Source of the DNA: Diploptera punctata
Lineage: Eukaryota; Arthropoda; Insecta; Blattodea; Blaberidae
Assembly (NCBI GenBank): GCA_030220185.1
Contig: JASPKZ010001235.1
Span: forward strand, 1,278,501 to 1,342,500
Reading direction: 5' to 3'
Length of the DNA: 64,000 nucleotides
Shown here: piece by piece, positions 31,312 to 41,727 of the stretch
Numbering within the stretch: position 1 is the first letter of the stretch
Layout: the number at the start of each line of letters is the position of its first letter
Made by a program: the position numbers and the translations under genes
Notes under the pieces: generated by a model
Told to the model about the DNA's origin: nothing
What the model saw: the letters and a program-made list of their open reading frames with translations, nothing else
Database searches by the model: none

Positions 31312-31730
31312 TAAAATAAAATAAGTTAAAAATATACCTTCTTAGGTAAAATCCGTCGTCCTCAACTTATAAAATATGTATTCTTTATGCCTGTAGGCCT
31401 TTCAAAACATTCGTTCCATCTTCAGCAGGTCCTTCTTCGCTACAATATCTAGTATGATGGTTGATGCTGCTGGTCCTAATGTGGTGTTGTCTTCAGCACG
31501 TCCTTCGCTACAATATCTAGTATGATGGTTGATTCTGCTGGTCCTAATGTCACGACAACACCACATTAGGACCAGCAGCATCAACCATCTTACTAGATAT
31601 TGTAGCGAAGAAGGACCTGCTGAAGATGGAACGGATGTTCTGAAAGACCCACAGGCATAAATAATACATATTTTATAAGTTGAGGACGACGAATTTTACC
31701 TAAGAAGGTATTTTAACTTATTTTATTTTA
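31312..31730. mobile_element. Foldback element FB4
   Basis: Arms of about 180 bp (31312-31491 and 31553-31730) are reverse complements: ctcaacttataaaatatgta pairs with its complement near 31668. Between the arms, 31492-31552 is a partial second copy of the left arm (ccttcgctacaatatctag again), so the loop grew by local duplication. Each arm includes the module CTGAAGA..GAAA (31620-31645; complement at 31400-31425). Confidence 0.85.
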
Positions 31731-33204
31731 TGACTCTCCACCTCAACGGTTTTAACAATGAATTTTATTAGTATTGATTCAAATATAATCCAAGTTCCGA
31801 AAAGTAAATATTGCTATATAACAATCGAACGAGAAACGAAATAATATATATTTTTTGCACGATAGTGCGTTCTGTTGTACTTACAGCATTGGCGACTGAT
31901 TGAAAGTTAAATGTCCTGAATTTCGGGGTTGCCAACCTATAAATAACTATACTGTAATATTACAAAATACCTACATAGTGCGGGAAGTAAAACCACTGCC
32001 CTTTATATATACTACGTACAATGTATATACAAAAATATATACAAAAATATATCCAAAAGGTAGTGTTAATATACATTACACGAAACAAATCACTGCATTT
32101 TAAACGAACTGAACTTTATTCGAAACAATATAAAACAATAAATTCGTACTTTCCGCCATTTCATATCTGATTAGTGTCACGGCCTGCTGTAGTCTCAACT
32201 AAATTTACTATATAAACATTGACCAGACTATTAACGTTAGTCAGTTGTTTATAATGAATGCAAATATTTCCAACAAAGATATTATTTTACTATTATTTAT
32301 TATTTTGAAAACACCATCGTGAAGAAAATAATCTAGAACGTACGTTTGTGAAGTGTTTTACAGAATCTCGGAATTTAAAAACCTTGCCATCGCTCGGTTT
32401 TTAATAACTTCTTCCCTTCTGTAAAAACCCTTCCCAACTTCGCATTGTAATATATTATTACCCAATGAAGTTAAAACTAAACTCCACGGCGCGACAGGCA
32501 TATAAGGCCCATGGCTTACTAGCCTGCTGCTGGCCTCAGATCCACATGTGTTAATCACAGAGGTAGACGGGTTGTTGTCATAGGGCTTAACATGATGAAT
32601 CGCAGGTTTAACCGGATTAATCTTCCATCGTTTATTTAAATAATTGACATATTAAATCACCCTATAGCTTCTACTGAACAAACAAATTGTAGCAACTCAT
32701 TTGGAAAGATTTGGAAATATGTTTATATAATAGCGAAAGTTTTTCCAGAAATAATATGTTTATCTTGCGACAAGAGTTAGGAAATTTTAAAAACAACTCA
32801 AGAGAATATGCTAGAAGAATACTATAAAAAACTGAACCAGAGAGGGGCTAGGGACAGTGAGGTCTGGGGCTGCGCCCCGGCGATACGTCAGCGTCCTGTA
32901 GGACAGTTTACGTAAGTAGAGTTTTGTTTCACTTTCAGGAATGTTTAAGAATATTTAATTCATAAAAAATTAAGCTCTAAAAAAGTAATACTGGAAAAAA
33001 TGATAGTTCTTAATCTACGGTAAAATCTGAGTTTTATCTTGCTTTCTTGAACTAAAATTATTAGTAAATGTTGCATCTAAATTCAATATTAATATTGACA
33101 GATTTTATCTTATACTTCTGATATTTATTTAATACTATGTTAAAAGGAGTTCAGTAATCGTTGACATGTTCTTACATAAATTCGTATTTTGTCTTGCTAA
33201 CATC
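31731..33204. other. No gene recognised
   Basis: About 1.5 kb of mostly AT-rich DNA without an identifiable ORF, LINE, SINE or exon. A GC-richer patch lies at 32855-32905. Short open frames at 31900 and 32358 show no domains. Confidence 0.45.
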
Positions 33205-33402
33205 TTCTTCTTCTTCTTCACTTCACGGGATACGCAAAAATTGCCTATTCCGCCTCACAGTTGTTCTGTCCATCTTTTCACTGGCCTTCCTACATTCCTT
33301 GGACCTCTTGGCTTATAGTTGAATGCTGCTCTTGGTAATCTTGTTACATTCATTCTTTCCACATGTGTAAACCATTTCTCTCTGTATTCTCTGATTTTAC
33401 TC
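33205..33402 (-). mobile_element. LINE family B 3'-terminal fragment
   Basis: The + strand reads cttcttcttcttcacttcac, gcctattccgcctcacag and cttggtaatcttgttacatt, matching 10867-11035. Its (GAA)n tail on the minus strand lies at the left. It is truncated at the start of a 39-40 bp direct repeat. Confidence 0.75.
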
Positions 33403-33514
33403 ACTGCAAATTAGATATATTCCAACTTAAATTCTACCCCCTTAAAAATAAAACTTTACTATGATTATAAAACCAACTGGAGCTTTAATAAATGTTATAA
33501 TCATATCATCTATA

Positions 33515-33850
33515 GAAGATCAACTGGAAAATCTAGAATGGATAGAATACGAAATAAAGAAATAAGGGAAATTATGGGTGTACAAGAGGAGCCGGACATC
33601 ATAGACATTATAGAAAAGAAAAGATTACATTGGTATGGTCATGTCGAAAGAATGCCAGAACAAAGATTGTCTAGTTGTGTAATGGATCCCAATGGAAAGG
33701 AGGAAGACCGAAGAAAACTTAGATAGAAGGGTACAAGCAGCTATGATTATCAGAGGAATGGAGGAAGATCAATGGATGGACAGAGGGAAATGGCGTTTGG
33801 TTTCCGGAAGACGGCGGCAGCTGCCATGATACCAGATGATGATGATCTAT
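33515..33850 (+). mobile_element. LINE family E 3' part
   Basis: The frame 33538-33726 gives MDRIRNKEIREIMGVQEEPD and RLHWYGHVERMPEQRLSSCV. The 3' end ggcggcagctgccatgatacc is followed by (GATGAT). The block lies between copies of a 39-40 bp repeat (33403-33443 and 33914-33955). It is 5'-truncated. Confidence 0.8.
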
Positions 33851-33955
33851 ATTATAGGAACATTTTAACATTCCCTCCGTCCCGTTCAGCCTAACAATTT
33901 ACAATTATTGATAACTGCAAATTAGATATATTCCAACTTAAATTCTACCCCCCTT

Positions 33956-34256
33956 AATTCAATGGATATATACAGTATTAAACTGTTATTCCTAGTTTTA
34001 TTAAACTGTTTGTAACCCGTGCCATTGACTTTCCTTTTAGTAGAGTATAAGTAACCTAAATTCCTACTAGGAGTTCTGACTTCACCTCATGAATTCTTAT
34101 ATACTATGTATATCCCTCGACCTATCAAGATACCGACTTATTTAGAACGCCCTTCGGAGAGTCCCTCTAAATGCGATACGGGCCAATTACGGTATAAGTA
34201 AACGAATGATGAATTATCAATTGAGTTGGTGTTTACTTGATGAAAATCCAGATTTA
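33956..34256. other. No gene recognised
   Basis: Unassigned AT-rich sequence before the foldback element FB5. Confidence 0.4.
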
Positions 34257-34808
34257 TTAATTAAATAAAAATAAAACTTAGTTTTATTTGATTTTCATAT
34301 TTATTAAGATATAATTCAGTGACAGCTGTTTCGGTACACTGTACCTTCTTCAGACATGTTAACAAATTATGAATTGTGTTCCAACTGATCTAAGCAACAA
34401 TACAACAATAATTTATTTAATTTTTTTAATTTAATAAAACTTGATTTGAATGAATCGCCTTTGTTAAATTAAAAATTTAAATAAATTATTGTTGTATTGT
34501 TGCTTAGATCAGTTGTTACGTACAATAATAACACAATTCATAATTTGTTAACATGTCTGAAGAATAATTGCTAAATTATAAACCGCGCAGAAGGAGAAAT
34601 GTTGCACGCCCACACAGAAGATGGTCTGAACAATTTTAACAATTCTAGCTTTCATGAAACCGGAACGAGCCAACAGGCTTAATCCCTGGAAGATGGTGAT
34701 GATGATGATGTCTGAAGAAGGTACAGTGTACCGAAACAGCTGTCACTGAATTATAACTTAATAAATATGAAAATCAAATAAAACTAAGTTTTATTTTTAT
34801 TTAATTAA
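34257..34808. mobile_element. Foldback element FB5 with nested LINE tail
   Basis: The outer ends ttaattaaataaaaataaaac and its complement at 34788-34808 define a long hairpin. The left arm is about 34257-34430; the right arm is about 34465-34564 plus 34708-34808. The arms contain cagctgtttcggtacactgt and its complement. A 143-bp family B LINE tail (34565-34707) lies in the right arm between copies of atgtctgaagaa. Confidence 0.85.
34565..34707 (+). mobile_element. LINE family B tail nested in FB5
   Basis: It is nearly identical to 30045-30178 (agaaggagaaatgttg, accggaacgagccaacagg), ending in gatgatgatgatg. It is flanked by 12-bp duplications atgtctgaagaa at 34553-34564 and 34708-34719. It is an extreme 5' truncation with a valid target duplication. 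Confidence 0.9.
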
Positions 34809-35169
34809 TGAATGATGAATAGTTTGCATTGCAGTTTAGAGCGTTTATTTTAGACCGTGACAGAAGAAACGTGTGGCAAGGCCGATAAACTGTGATATTT
34901 TCGCCCAAGCCAGCTACAAACATCCGTAAATAACGTAAAAAAAGAGATAATGGACATTTCAAATTGAAGTGTAAAACGCACTATGAGTAAGTAGTATTCT
35001 GCAGTTCCCATTGTACAAGGTCATCTTTAATAAACATGACAAGTGTAATATTGTGATTCAGGACGGACTATTTTAAAACGCACAACCTTGCGTAACAATT
35101 GGCACATTTCCCCGCAGACCGTACGGGAGCTATACATGACATGTTCCACTGTACTGCCTAAATCCTGTC
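34809..35169. other. No gene recognised
   Basis: No identifiable repeat or exon. Confidence 0.4.
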
Positions 35170-35700
35170 TCGAATAAAATTGAGCAACTTTTTATGGAAA
35201 ATAGTTCGACTACTTTCCTATGACACATGTAAAGACATAGACATAAAATTGGTCAAATTTCAAAAACTTGTAGGAACAATAAAAAAAAACACTCCTCCGA
35301 AAAGTACGCCCAGATACAATTCTAAAATTTTATAAAACAATGGCTCTTCCAACTCTACTTTATGGTTCTGAAACCTGGACTCTTATTACAGGTAAATTAA
35401 ATAGGATAGTAGCTGCAGAAATTAAGTTATTAATACCTTTAGCGGGTTATACGCTTTATGACCACATGCGTAATGAAGCTCTCAACACACCAGCAATAAC
35501 TGAAACCATTAAAAAATATCAAAATAATTGTCATGAACACCTTCTTAGAATGCCAAACAATAGACTACCTCTGCAGCTATTGAACTACAGACCCACAGGG
35601 CGAAGGGACCCAGGAAGACCTAAGAAGAGGTGGAGGGATCAATTTCTATCCTGAAGCGGAACAGGCCAATAGCCTAATCCATGCCTGCAATTGATGGTGG
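35170..35700 (+). mobile_element. LINE family B fragment
   Basis: The frame 35340-35654 gives MALPTLLYGSETWTLITGKL, AEIKLLIPLAGYTLYDHM, HEHLLRMPNNRLPLQLLNYR and GRRDPGRPKKRWRDQF. An upstream frame reads LVGTIKKNTPPKSTPRYN-like sequence. The 3' UTR aagcggaacaggccaatag ends in gatggtggtgatgatc. It is 5'-truncated. Confidence 0.85.
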
Positions 35701-35733
35701 TGATGATCAGTTCATTACAAAATTTAAATATAT

Positions 35734-35822
35734 GTTCACACATAGAAATACATTATATAATGGAAATGGACAGCTAATGACAAATGAGGGAAATTTTGAG
35801 GAAGTGGCTGAATTCAAATACC
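35734..35822 (+). mobile_element. LINE family A, part 1 of a split copy
   Basis: It encodes the YNGNGQLMTNEGNFEEVAEF region and stops in gaattcaaatacc (35810-35822), which is repeated at 36038-36050, where the copy resumes. Confidence 0.85.
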
Positions 35823-36037
35823 TTCTTCTTCTTCTTCCTCCTCCTTTCCAGGATTAGTTCAATGCGAACTGTTCCGGTCTCAAGTACATCGTTTCCTTGG
35901 CCGTCCCAAAGATCTTTTTCCATGTGGTTTGTAGGTGTTAATCATTTTGGGTAATCTTGTATTGTCCATTCTGTCTAAATGTTCTTTCCATTGGTGTTTG
36001 TGCTCTTCTAGTTTATCGAGTATTGAAAATATCTCCA
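35823..36037 (-). mobile_element. Short LINE 3' fragment nested in LINE family A
   Basis: A 215-bp reverse-strand fragment: (CTT)n on + at the left ((AAG)n tail), then ttccggtctcaagtacatcg and ccattggtgtttgtgctctt. It is bounded by 13-bp duplications gaattcaaatacc. The body is of the family B/C kind. Confidence 0.85.
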
Positions 36038-36305
36038 GAATTCAAATACCTAGGAACAATAATCACAAATAGGAATGAGATGCACAAAGAAATTAAACAT
36101 AGGTTCAATTCTGGAAATGCGTGCTATTATGCATTGCAGAGACTCTTGACTTGAATGTGGGAGAATAACATTAACTATGATTTGAGGGAAGTAGATTATA
36201 CAGGGAATGATTGAAAAATATTATCTCAGGATAGGGATGTTTGGAGAGCTTATGTCCGCGCTGCCATGAACCTATGGGTTCGATAGTGCCAGATAGTTAG
36301 TTATA
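36038..36305 (+). mobile_element. LINE family A, part 2 (internally deleted)
   Basis: It resumes with YLGTIITNRNEMHKEIKHR, then jumps at about 36153 from LQRLLT straight to WENNINYDLREVDYTG-like sequence. The MYKTIILP..GHVARM region is therefore deleted. The end is ttcgatagtgccagatagttag. Confidence 0.8.
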
Positions 36306-36567
36306 AATTGCATCTTGTATAGTGTATTACGCGATGTTATATATTTATTGCTAGCGGACCCGGTATACGTTGTCTTGCCCAAAAGTTCAATTCTCTTGTC
36401 ATGGCCAGACGATAAGTTACTTTCTTACCATAAAATTCACTAACTAATAAGTCCGCAAGAAAAGTCCTCACTGCCATCTGGTGTGGCTCAAGACTCGTGC
36501 ATTGTAACATCACATCGTTGTCGCGCGGAAGGAATATGTCTTCTTGAATAAGAAGCAATCCAAAGGT
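36306..36567. other. Unassigned 73-codon minus frame
   Basis: The frame 36337-36558 on minus contains QMAVRTFLADLLVSEFYGKK. It is the only open stretch here. It may be a transposon remnant, but I cannot assign it. Confidence 0.25.
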
Positions 36568-36858
36568 AAAGGGTTTGGGTGGCCCTTGGGTCAGTAGAAG
36601 GTCAAGGCTGCCAGCTTTGTATACAATCGGGATGAGATGTCAGCTGGGTAGTCAATTCTGCATGACGGTCGCCTTTACTTCCAAAACTTACATCTGGCAC
36701 TGTCATTTCCGTTAGAGCTTGGGTCGACCCCAGAGCAATGGCGACTCCAGATGTCTTAAGTCAGTTCAAATATTTTAATACCACCGGGACTCGATCCCCA
36801 ATCTTCCTGCTTGTAGCGTATTGCATTAATTTATATGCTACGGCGCTACCCTAGCTGT
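36568..36858 (-). mobile_element. tRNA-derived SINE-F copy 1
   Basis: The tRNA-like head is at the right (complement of gggactcgatcccc and gctacggcgctaccc). The body aligns with 37326-37626, sharing tcatttccgttagagc/aggc and gtcgaccccag. Confidence 0.7.
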
Positions 36859-37185
36859 TAAAGATCATCGTTAAATTTTAAAAAATCCTATTTCGATTTG
36901 ATTCACCGGTTGTGCGAGAGATTTCATGTTGGAGATGACCCCCTCGTCTGTGTGTACTTTGTTGAACTTATTTTGTACAGATTATAACCAATGACCGAAA
37001 TACATAGCGAGCATCCGTGCAGATAATAATATTTATTATGATCATTGTTTGTATAATATATTTCTTCCATATATGGATATTACCTACATAACGAAAAGAT
37101 TAAGTTCCATATTTTTCATTCTGTAAAGGGAATGATTGGTTTTCTCTACCTGGAGCCGCTATTTATTGTAGCTAGCAAAATGCCT
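36859..37185. other. No gene recognised
   Basis: AT-rich spacer without recognised elements. Confidence 0.4.
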
Positions 37186-37325
37186 CACGATGCTGGGTGG
37201 GCACCGGTCCCATACTGGCCGAAATTTCATGAGAATATTTGTTCACCCATGGGGACTCGAACCAGCGAAGTCCTGTAGCTCTGAGCCAAGGCAATCTTGC
37301 CTTAACCACTCGTATAAGACGAGGG
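37186..37325 (-). mobile_element. tRNA-derived SINE-G, split by SINE-F insertion
   Basis: The tRNA-like head reads, on minus, gagtggttaaggcaag (box A) and ctggttcgagtcccc (box B). The body gccagtatgggaccggtgcc lies to the left. Its 5' end ataagacgaggg (37314-37325) was duplicated by insertion of SINE-F copy 2 and recurs at 37627-37638. Confidence 0.7.
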
Positions 37326-37626
37326 TAAAGGTAGAAATGTAAAGTGATCCCACTACAGGCCTCAAGACGCCCTTGGGGTAGTTCGAGGTTAAGGCTCCAT
37401 CTTTTCTGGACAATCAGCACTCCATGTCAGCCCTGCGTGACGGCCGCAATTACTCCCAGAACAAGTGTCTGATACTCATTTCCGTTAGAGGCTGAGTCGA
37501 CCCCAGGGCCATGGTGCCACCAGAAAGTTTGGGTTCGTTTAAAAATCCTGGCCCCACTGGGACTCGAACCCTCGACCTTCCGGCTTGTAGCTCAGTGCCT
37601 TAACCACTACGCTACGGCGTGCCCCC
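37326..37626 (-). mobile_element. tRNA-derived SINE-F copy 2
   Basis: A complete reverse copy with tRNA-like head at the right (complement of gggactcgaaccctcg and ccactacgctacggcg). It is flanked by perfect 12-bp duplications ataagacgaggg (37314-37325, 37627-37638). Confidence 0.85.
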
Positions 37627-37673
37627 ATAAGACGAGGGACGGATATTAATCCAATTAACTACATTACTTCGGT

Positions 37674-38219
37674 TAATTTCAATTATAATTTTTGTACCTT
37701 ATAAAGCAGTCGTCCTCAATTATAATAACTTCTGTTATAAATGTCCCAATATTAAAATTCAAGGCCTTTCAAATACATGCTTCATCTTCAGGAATTCTTA
37801 TGGTGTAGATGAAACATGTCTTTGAAAAACTTTGAATTTTAGTATTGGGACAACATTTATAGCTAACTAACTCACTGGCACTATCGAACCCGTAGGTTCA
37901 TGGCCGCGCGGACATAAGCTGTCCATACATCCCTATCCAGAGCTAATGTTTTCCAATCATTTACTGTATAATCTACTTCCCTCAAATCATAGTTAATGTT
38001 ATTCTCCCACTTCATTCTTGGTCTACCAATTGGGTGTTTTCCTCTCTGGTTTTCCTACAAAAAGCTTCCATGCAAGTGTTTCATTCCCCATTCGTGCCAC
38101 ATGTCCTGCCCATCGCAGTCAATGAAACTTAACTGTTCTTATTATATCTGGCTTACATAAGTTATTATAGTTGAGGACGATTGTTTTATAAAGCACACAA
38201 AAAATGTATAATTGAAATA
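37674..38219. mobile_element. Foldback element FB6 interrupted by a LINE
   Basis: The left arm (from aatttcaattataattttt) and right arm (ending tataattgaaataa) are reverse complements: gtcgtcctcaattataataa pairs with ttattatagttgaggacga. The centre is near cttatggtgt (37800). The right arm is split at 37862/38157 by a family A LINE. It shares the order cgtcctcaa..ggcctttcaaa..atcttcag with FB4, so the two are related. Confidence 0.8.
37863..38156 (-). mobile_element. LINE family A nested in FB6
   Basis: From the family terminus (gctaactaactcactggcac) to the RKPDIIRT region (tattatatctggctt). It is severely 5'-truncated. A few bases of the hairpin arm appear lost at the junction. Confidence 0.85.
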
Positions 38220-38611
38220 ATTTGAACCTTACTGTGTTCAAACATGCTTATAAAAAAGTATAGATACTTAGATTATGTAGCGTCCTTGCCCCACGTTGCG
38301 GATTACGGGTCTTTGCAAAGTATATTTTTAACCCAAACAATACAAATTTTAAACATTTTAAAAATGTTCAACATTTCAGGCCGTCATCCTCTTCCCTTGA
38401 AGCTATCAGAGAAATGTATAACAGGCTGGCGAACGCTTGGGTTGAATATAGTGTTTCCTCAACTGGAATTTATAACTTAAAGAACTAAACAAACATATCA
38501 GAACATTCCTCACATGGCATCTGGCAAACACATCTACCCACTGTACAAATATCTCTGAAGGCGTGTGCTTACAGGTTGGAACAACTTATACCGGGAATAA
38601 AAAATTAAACT
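38220..38611. other. No gene recognised
   Basis: A 78-codon plus frame (38244-38480) has no recognisable domain. Confidence 0.35.
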
Positions 38612-38706
38612 ATTTAAAAGATAGGGATGTATGGAGAGTTTGTGTCCGCGCGGCCATGAACCTACGGGTTTGATAGTGCCAATTAGTTAGTTTTAGTTAG
38701 TTAGTT
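38612..38706 (+). mobile_element. LINE family A 3'-terminal scrap
   Basis: gatagggatgtatggagagt, ccgcgcggccatgaacc, then tgatagtgccaattagttag and several TTAG units. Under 100 bp remains. Confidence 0.85.
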
Positions 38707-38960
38707 AAAAACCGACTACGATAAAAAAACGTAGTAAACTGAATGAAAAAAGATCATTCATGTTTTTTTTTCGGATCCAAACTCGGGACAGCAAGCAATT
38801 AAAAAATAAATAAACAAAGGACGAGTTTGTTAACCAAAATCCGAACTTTAGGACTGGTATATACCTGAAGCTAAAAATTAATAATCGCTCTAGGACCCGC
38901 AATTTTCGAGTTTTCGCAACGAAAAAATAAAACAAAAGTATGTTTTTAAATAGCCGCTAG
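38707..38960 (-). repeat. Dispersed repeat R2 (reverse)
   Basis: Contains, reversed, ttttcgttgcgaaaa-like sequence near 38920, plus a ggttaacaaactcgtcc-like string. It matches the R2 blocks at 9270 and 49290. Confidence 0.45.
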
Positions 38961-38964
38961 CTAC

Positions 38965-39052
38965 AAAAGTACGGTACTATCGACCACAACTCCATCCCTA
39001 TAACACGAGGCAAACAGTTATTAAAAGAATACTATGAAACAATCAAATCAAA
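38965..39052 (+). pseudogene. LINE ORF2 fragment, left of the LTR insertion
   Basis: The plus frame reads IPITRGKQLLKEYYETIKSN up to the CAAA target site. This resembles the region between RT and C-terminal zinc knuckle in Jockey/I/R1-type ORF2. The sequence resumes at 47197 after the LTR element, in an FHTKMFIPNI-like continuation. Confidence 0.55.
39049..39052. other. Target site duplication CAAA (left)
   Basis: CAAA precedes the left LTR and recurs directly after the right LTR at 47193-47196. A 4-bp duplication is typical of Gypsy/Metaviridae integrases. Confidence 0.85.
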
Positions 39053-39638
39053 TGTAATATTTGGTCGATTCCTTCTATAATTAAAAATGATTAATTATAA
39101 TATAAATCAGAATTAAAAGAAAGTAAGTGTTGTTTTTGTGAGGTGAAGATCTTCTTGAAGTTCTAGTAGAATTTATAATTTAAGATAGAATAGAGGAATC
39201 AGGACCAGGTAATCTTCGGAGATGTAGTTTGTAGATAGGGTTAAACCTAACTATGAAAAAACTCAGTTTGAGAGTGTAGACAATAATAACAGACTTTAAT
39301 GAAGAATAAATGAGACAGCTTATCGGTTATACCGATGAAAATAATAATCTGTCTGTCTGTCAAATACAGACCTATGTATATTTATACATATAAAATCATA
39401 AGATAATATTATCGTAACAATTACACAATCAAGGTAAGGATGATGCAACTTGGATGTGAAAAAGAATCACCATCCCTACTTTGAACCCTGATAACGATAT
39501 TTGGTTAGTAAGAAATGTTTAACAATTGATTACAGTTTCTAAATTACAAGTTAGGTTTTTCTTACTTTTTAACAAGAAATATGAATTATATTAATAAGGG
39601 TATAGTATTAAATGTGTATGCAAAATATATATATTACA
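39053..39638 (-). repeat. 3' LTR of the Gypsy-like element
   Basis: A 586-bp repeat starting tgtaata and ending tattaca on +, so the ends are 7-bp inverted. By eye it differs from 46606-47192 at four substitutions and one single-base gap. It is the 3' LTR because all internal genes read on minus. Confidence 0.95.
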
Positions 39639-39652
39639 CTCCTCCCCCTATA
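39639..39652 (-). promoter_or_regulatory. Polypurine tract (second-strand primer)
   Basis: On minus, a purine run aggggg-aggag lies directly against the 3' LTR start TGTAATA. This is the expected plus-strand DNA synthesis primer of an LTR element. Confidence 0.85.
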
Positions 39653-39683
39653 GAAAGTTTTGAATTCATAATTCGAAACTTTA

Positions 39684-41727
39684 CTAACGAAAAAGTTTAG
39701 TTTTATTTCGAGTTCTATGCGCAATACTAGCCTTATCTTCTTCATCTTGGGATATATTTGGTGAAGAGTTGGGATCTCTAATTCCTTCTTCTATTGGTGG
39801 TGATGACTTAAGGGAAACGGTAGGTGAATTTTCATCTTTACCTGGGGTCGTGGAGTAAACTACACGACCATGCCCTGAGTAATTATGTATGTTAATACAT
39901 AGTCTATCAGTATTTCTTTCCAGCATTTTCTTGGAGTCCATTTATCCCATAACCAAAATATCACATTTCTGTAGCTCTTACAACAACAAAAAACAACAAC
40001 AACATGTCAAGGTTACAAATATGATTGTACCCATTACAGAACTCCACGTGGTTATATGTATATACCACTTTGAATAATCATTTTCTCCTGTTGTTTTATA
40101 TAACTTACCTAAATCATCGGCCTTCATACTGGCCATTCTTAAATCATCTACCGACGACATTAGATTAGACATAGGCATTCTAATTGTAATTTCTCATATT
40201 TGTTAGTTTTATCAATATCAAAGCAACAGTCGAAGTCAATAGGTGCTGTAGGCATAAAATCTATTGTTAAGTTACTTACTAAATTACTCATGGCATGTAA
40301 GGTTACGTGGGCATTAAAGCCTTGCAATTTTGTCCTAGCGACAATTTACCTTCTTTTTCAATATTAGTTGTGTTGATTTGTCACCACATAACACAGTCAT
40401 ACGATCTGGCTTTGGGCGACAATAACCATTCATTAGACAAATATAAGGGATCCAGTAGGATTTGTTCAGTGTGAAAATTCTAGTCTCGCAACTTTTTGGA
40501 ACTTTAGTGGTGGACGGATGAAGAAGTGAGGCTTCACAATCAGCCTCAGGGGTGAACAAATAAATCGGTTTATTTTCTTTACATACGTAATGCAAAATAT
40601 TAGGACGAAAACATCCAGTTAGTTCATTAGTTGTCATTTTTCCATAATGTTGTCTCAAAGGGTCACTAAAAATATATTCTTTGTTTGCGCTTAGAAAAAT
40701 GTAAATATTATCTTCCTTCTTCACAGGAAAAGGAAGTGTTTTATACAAGTGATATGGAGTAGGAGAGAGAAAGGGTATTTGTAATACATATACTAAATAT
40801 TGCTTATAAGAATAGGTGTGAGGTGTTATTAAGTTTTGAAGTTCTGAAAAAGAGAAATTAGGGTAGTCCAGACCAGTTGGCAGCGTTTGGGCTTTCATAA
40901 CATTCTTAATCTTTTCCACCGTAATTAATTGGGGTTGAAGAGTTCCTTGCTCTGCGTGTACAAAGGCGTCTATAAGAATTTCAAAAGAATGCTGATATTC
41001 TTCCACACCTCTAAGTGAAATCCTTATCTGTTCATTTGCTAAACTAATACTCTCTATTTCCCTCTGCAGTGTGTTAATCCTATCAGTGGTATAATTATTC
41101 AATTTTGTTAAACTATCCTTTAAAATATTTTCATTCCGGTTTACCCTTGCTATAGTTAAGTTAACTAACTGAATTAATGGTCGATTTAATTACTGTAATT
41201 TCGTCCTTTAGAATATGCAAAAATTCGGCCTGTTCCTTCTCTAACTGTGAAATGTGATTATTATATTCCTCTGCATCAGATTGAGTTAAAGTACCGAATA
41301 ATATCTTAGCGATCTCTCCCATAAAATTTAAAACGCCTCTCTTGGTTCTAGTATTCTGTTCATTAGGTGTTTTTAAATATTCTGTGACTATTCTTTTAAA
41401 TTTTCAACATACTTGACTTTTGGTTTTACAAAGTGATTTAAACTCCCACAATCTGTTAAATGATACCATTTTTCCTTCCTTATTTTATCACAATAATCAG
41501 TTATCAACCGTAAATGATTTTTTGTCTGTTTCCAAGATCTCGAGTTGGTTCCAAGTTTATATAACTCACACTTTCCATTGTATAGGGTAAAATTGTATAA
41601 TTCCTATCTCGTCAAAGTACACGCCGGTCTTCGAATCTAGAGCTTTAACTTCTTGTGCGTCTGCAAGCTTTCCCAACCAAAATGGTATTAATATTTGTAG
41701 CATTATCCATGTGTTATGAAGTTTCAT
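39684..41727 (-). pseudogene. env: env: baculovirus-F/errantivirus-type fusion glycoprotein, broken
   Basis: A start at 41727 begins a signal-peptide-like N terminus (MKLHNTWIMLQILIPFWLG). Further on, a furin-type RTKR (41338-41349) is followed by a fusion-peptide-like GVLNFMGEIAKILFGTL. The main intact stretch is 40335-41102 (255 codons; SYKQYLVYVLQIPFLSPTPY, a C-rich middle, SCETRIFTLNKSYW). A membrane segment (VMGTIIFVTLTCCCCFLLL) lies at about 39981-40040, with a cytoplasmic-tail-like end at 39684-39941. Order and motifs fit Baculo_F/Env proteins, which mediate membrane fusion. The frame changes at several points (near 41575, 41535, 41170, 40335, 40170 and 39960), so it is a pseudogene in this copy. 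Confidence 0.8.

Noticed and set aside
36337..36558. 73-codon minus frame as a host exon
   Set aside because: No splice signals or known motif; it lies between a LINE and a SINE.
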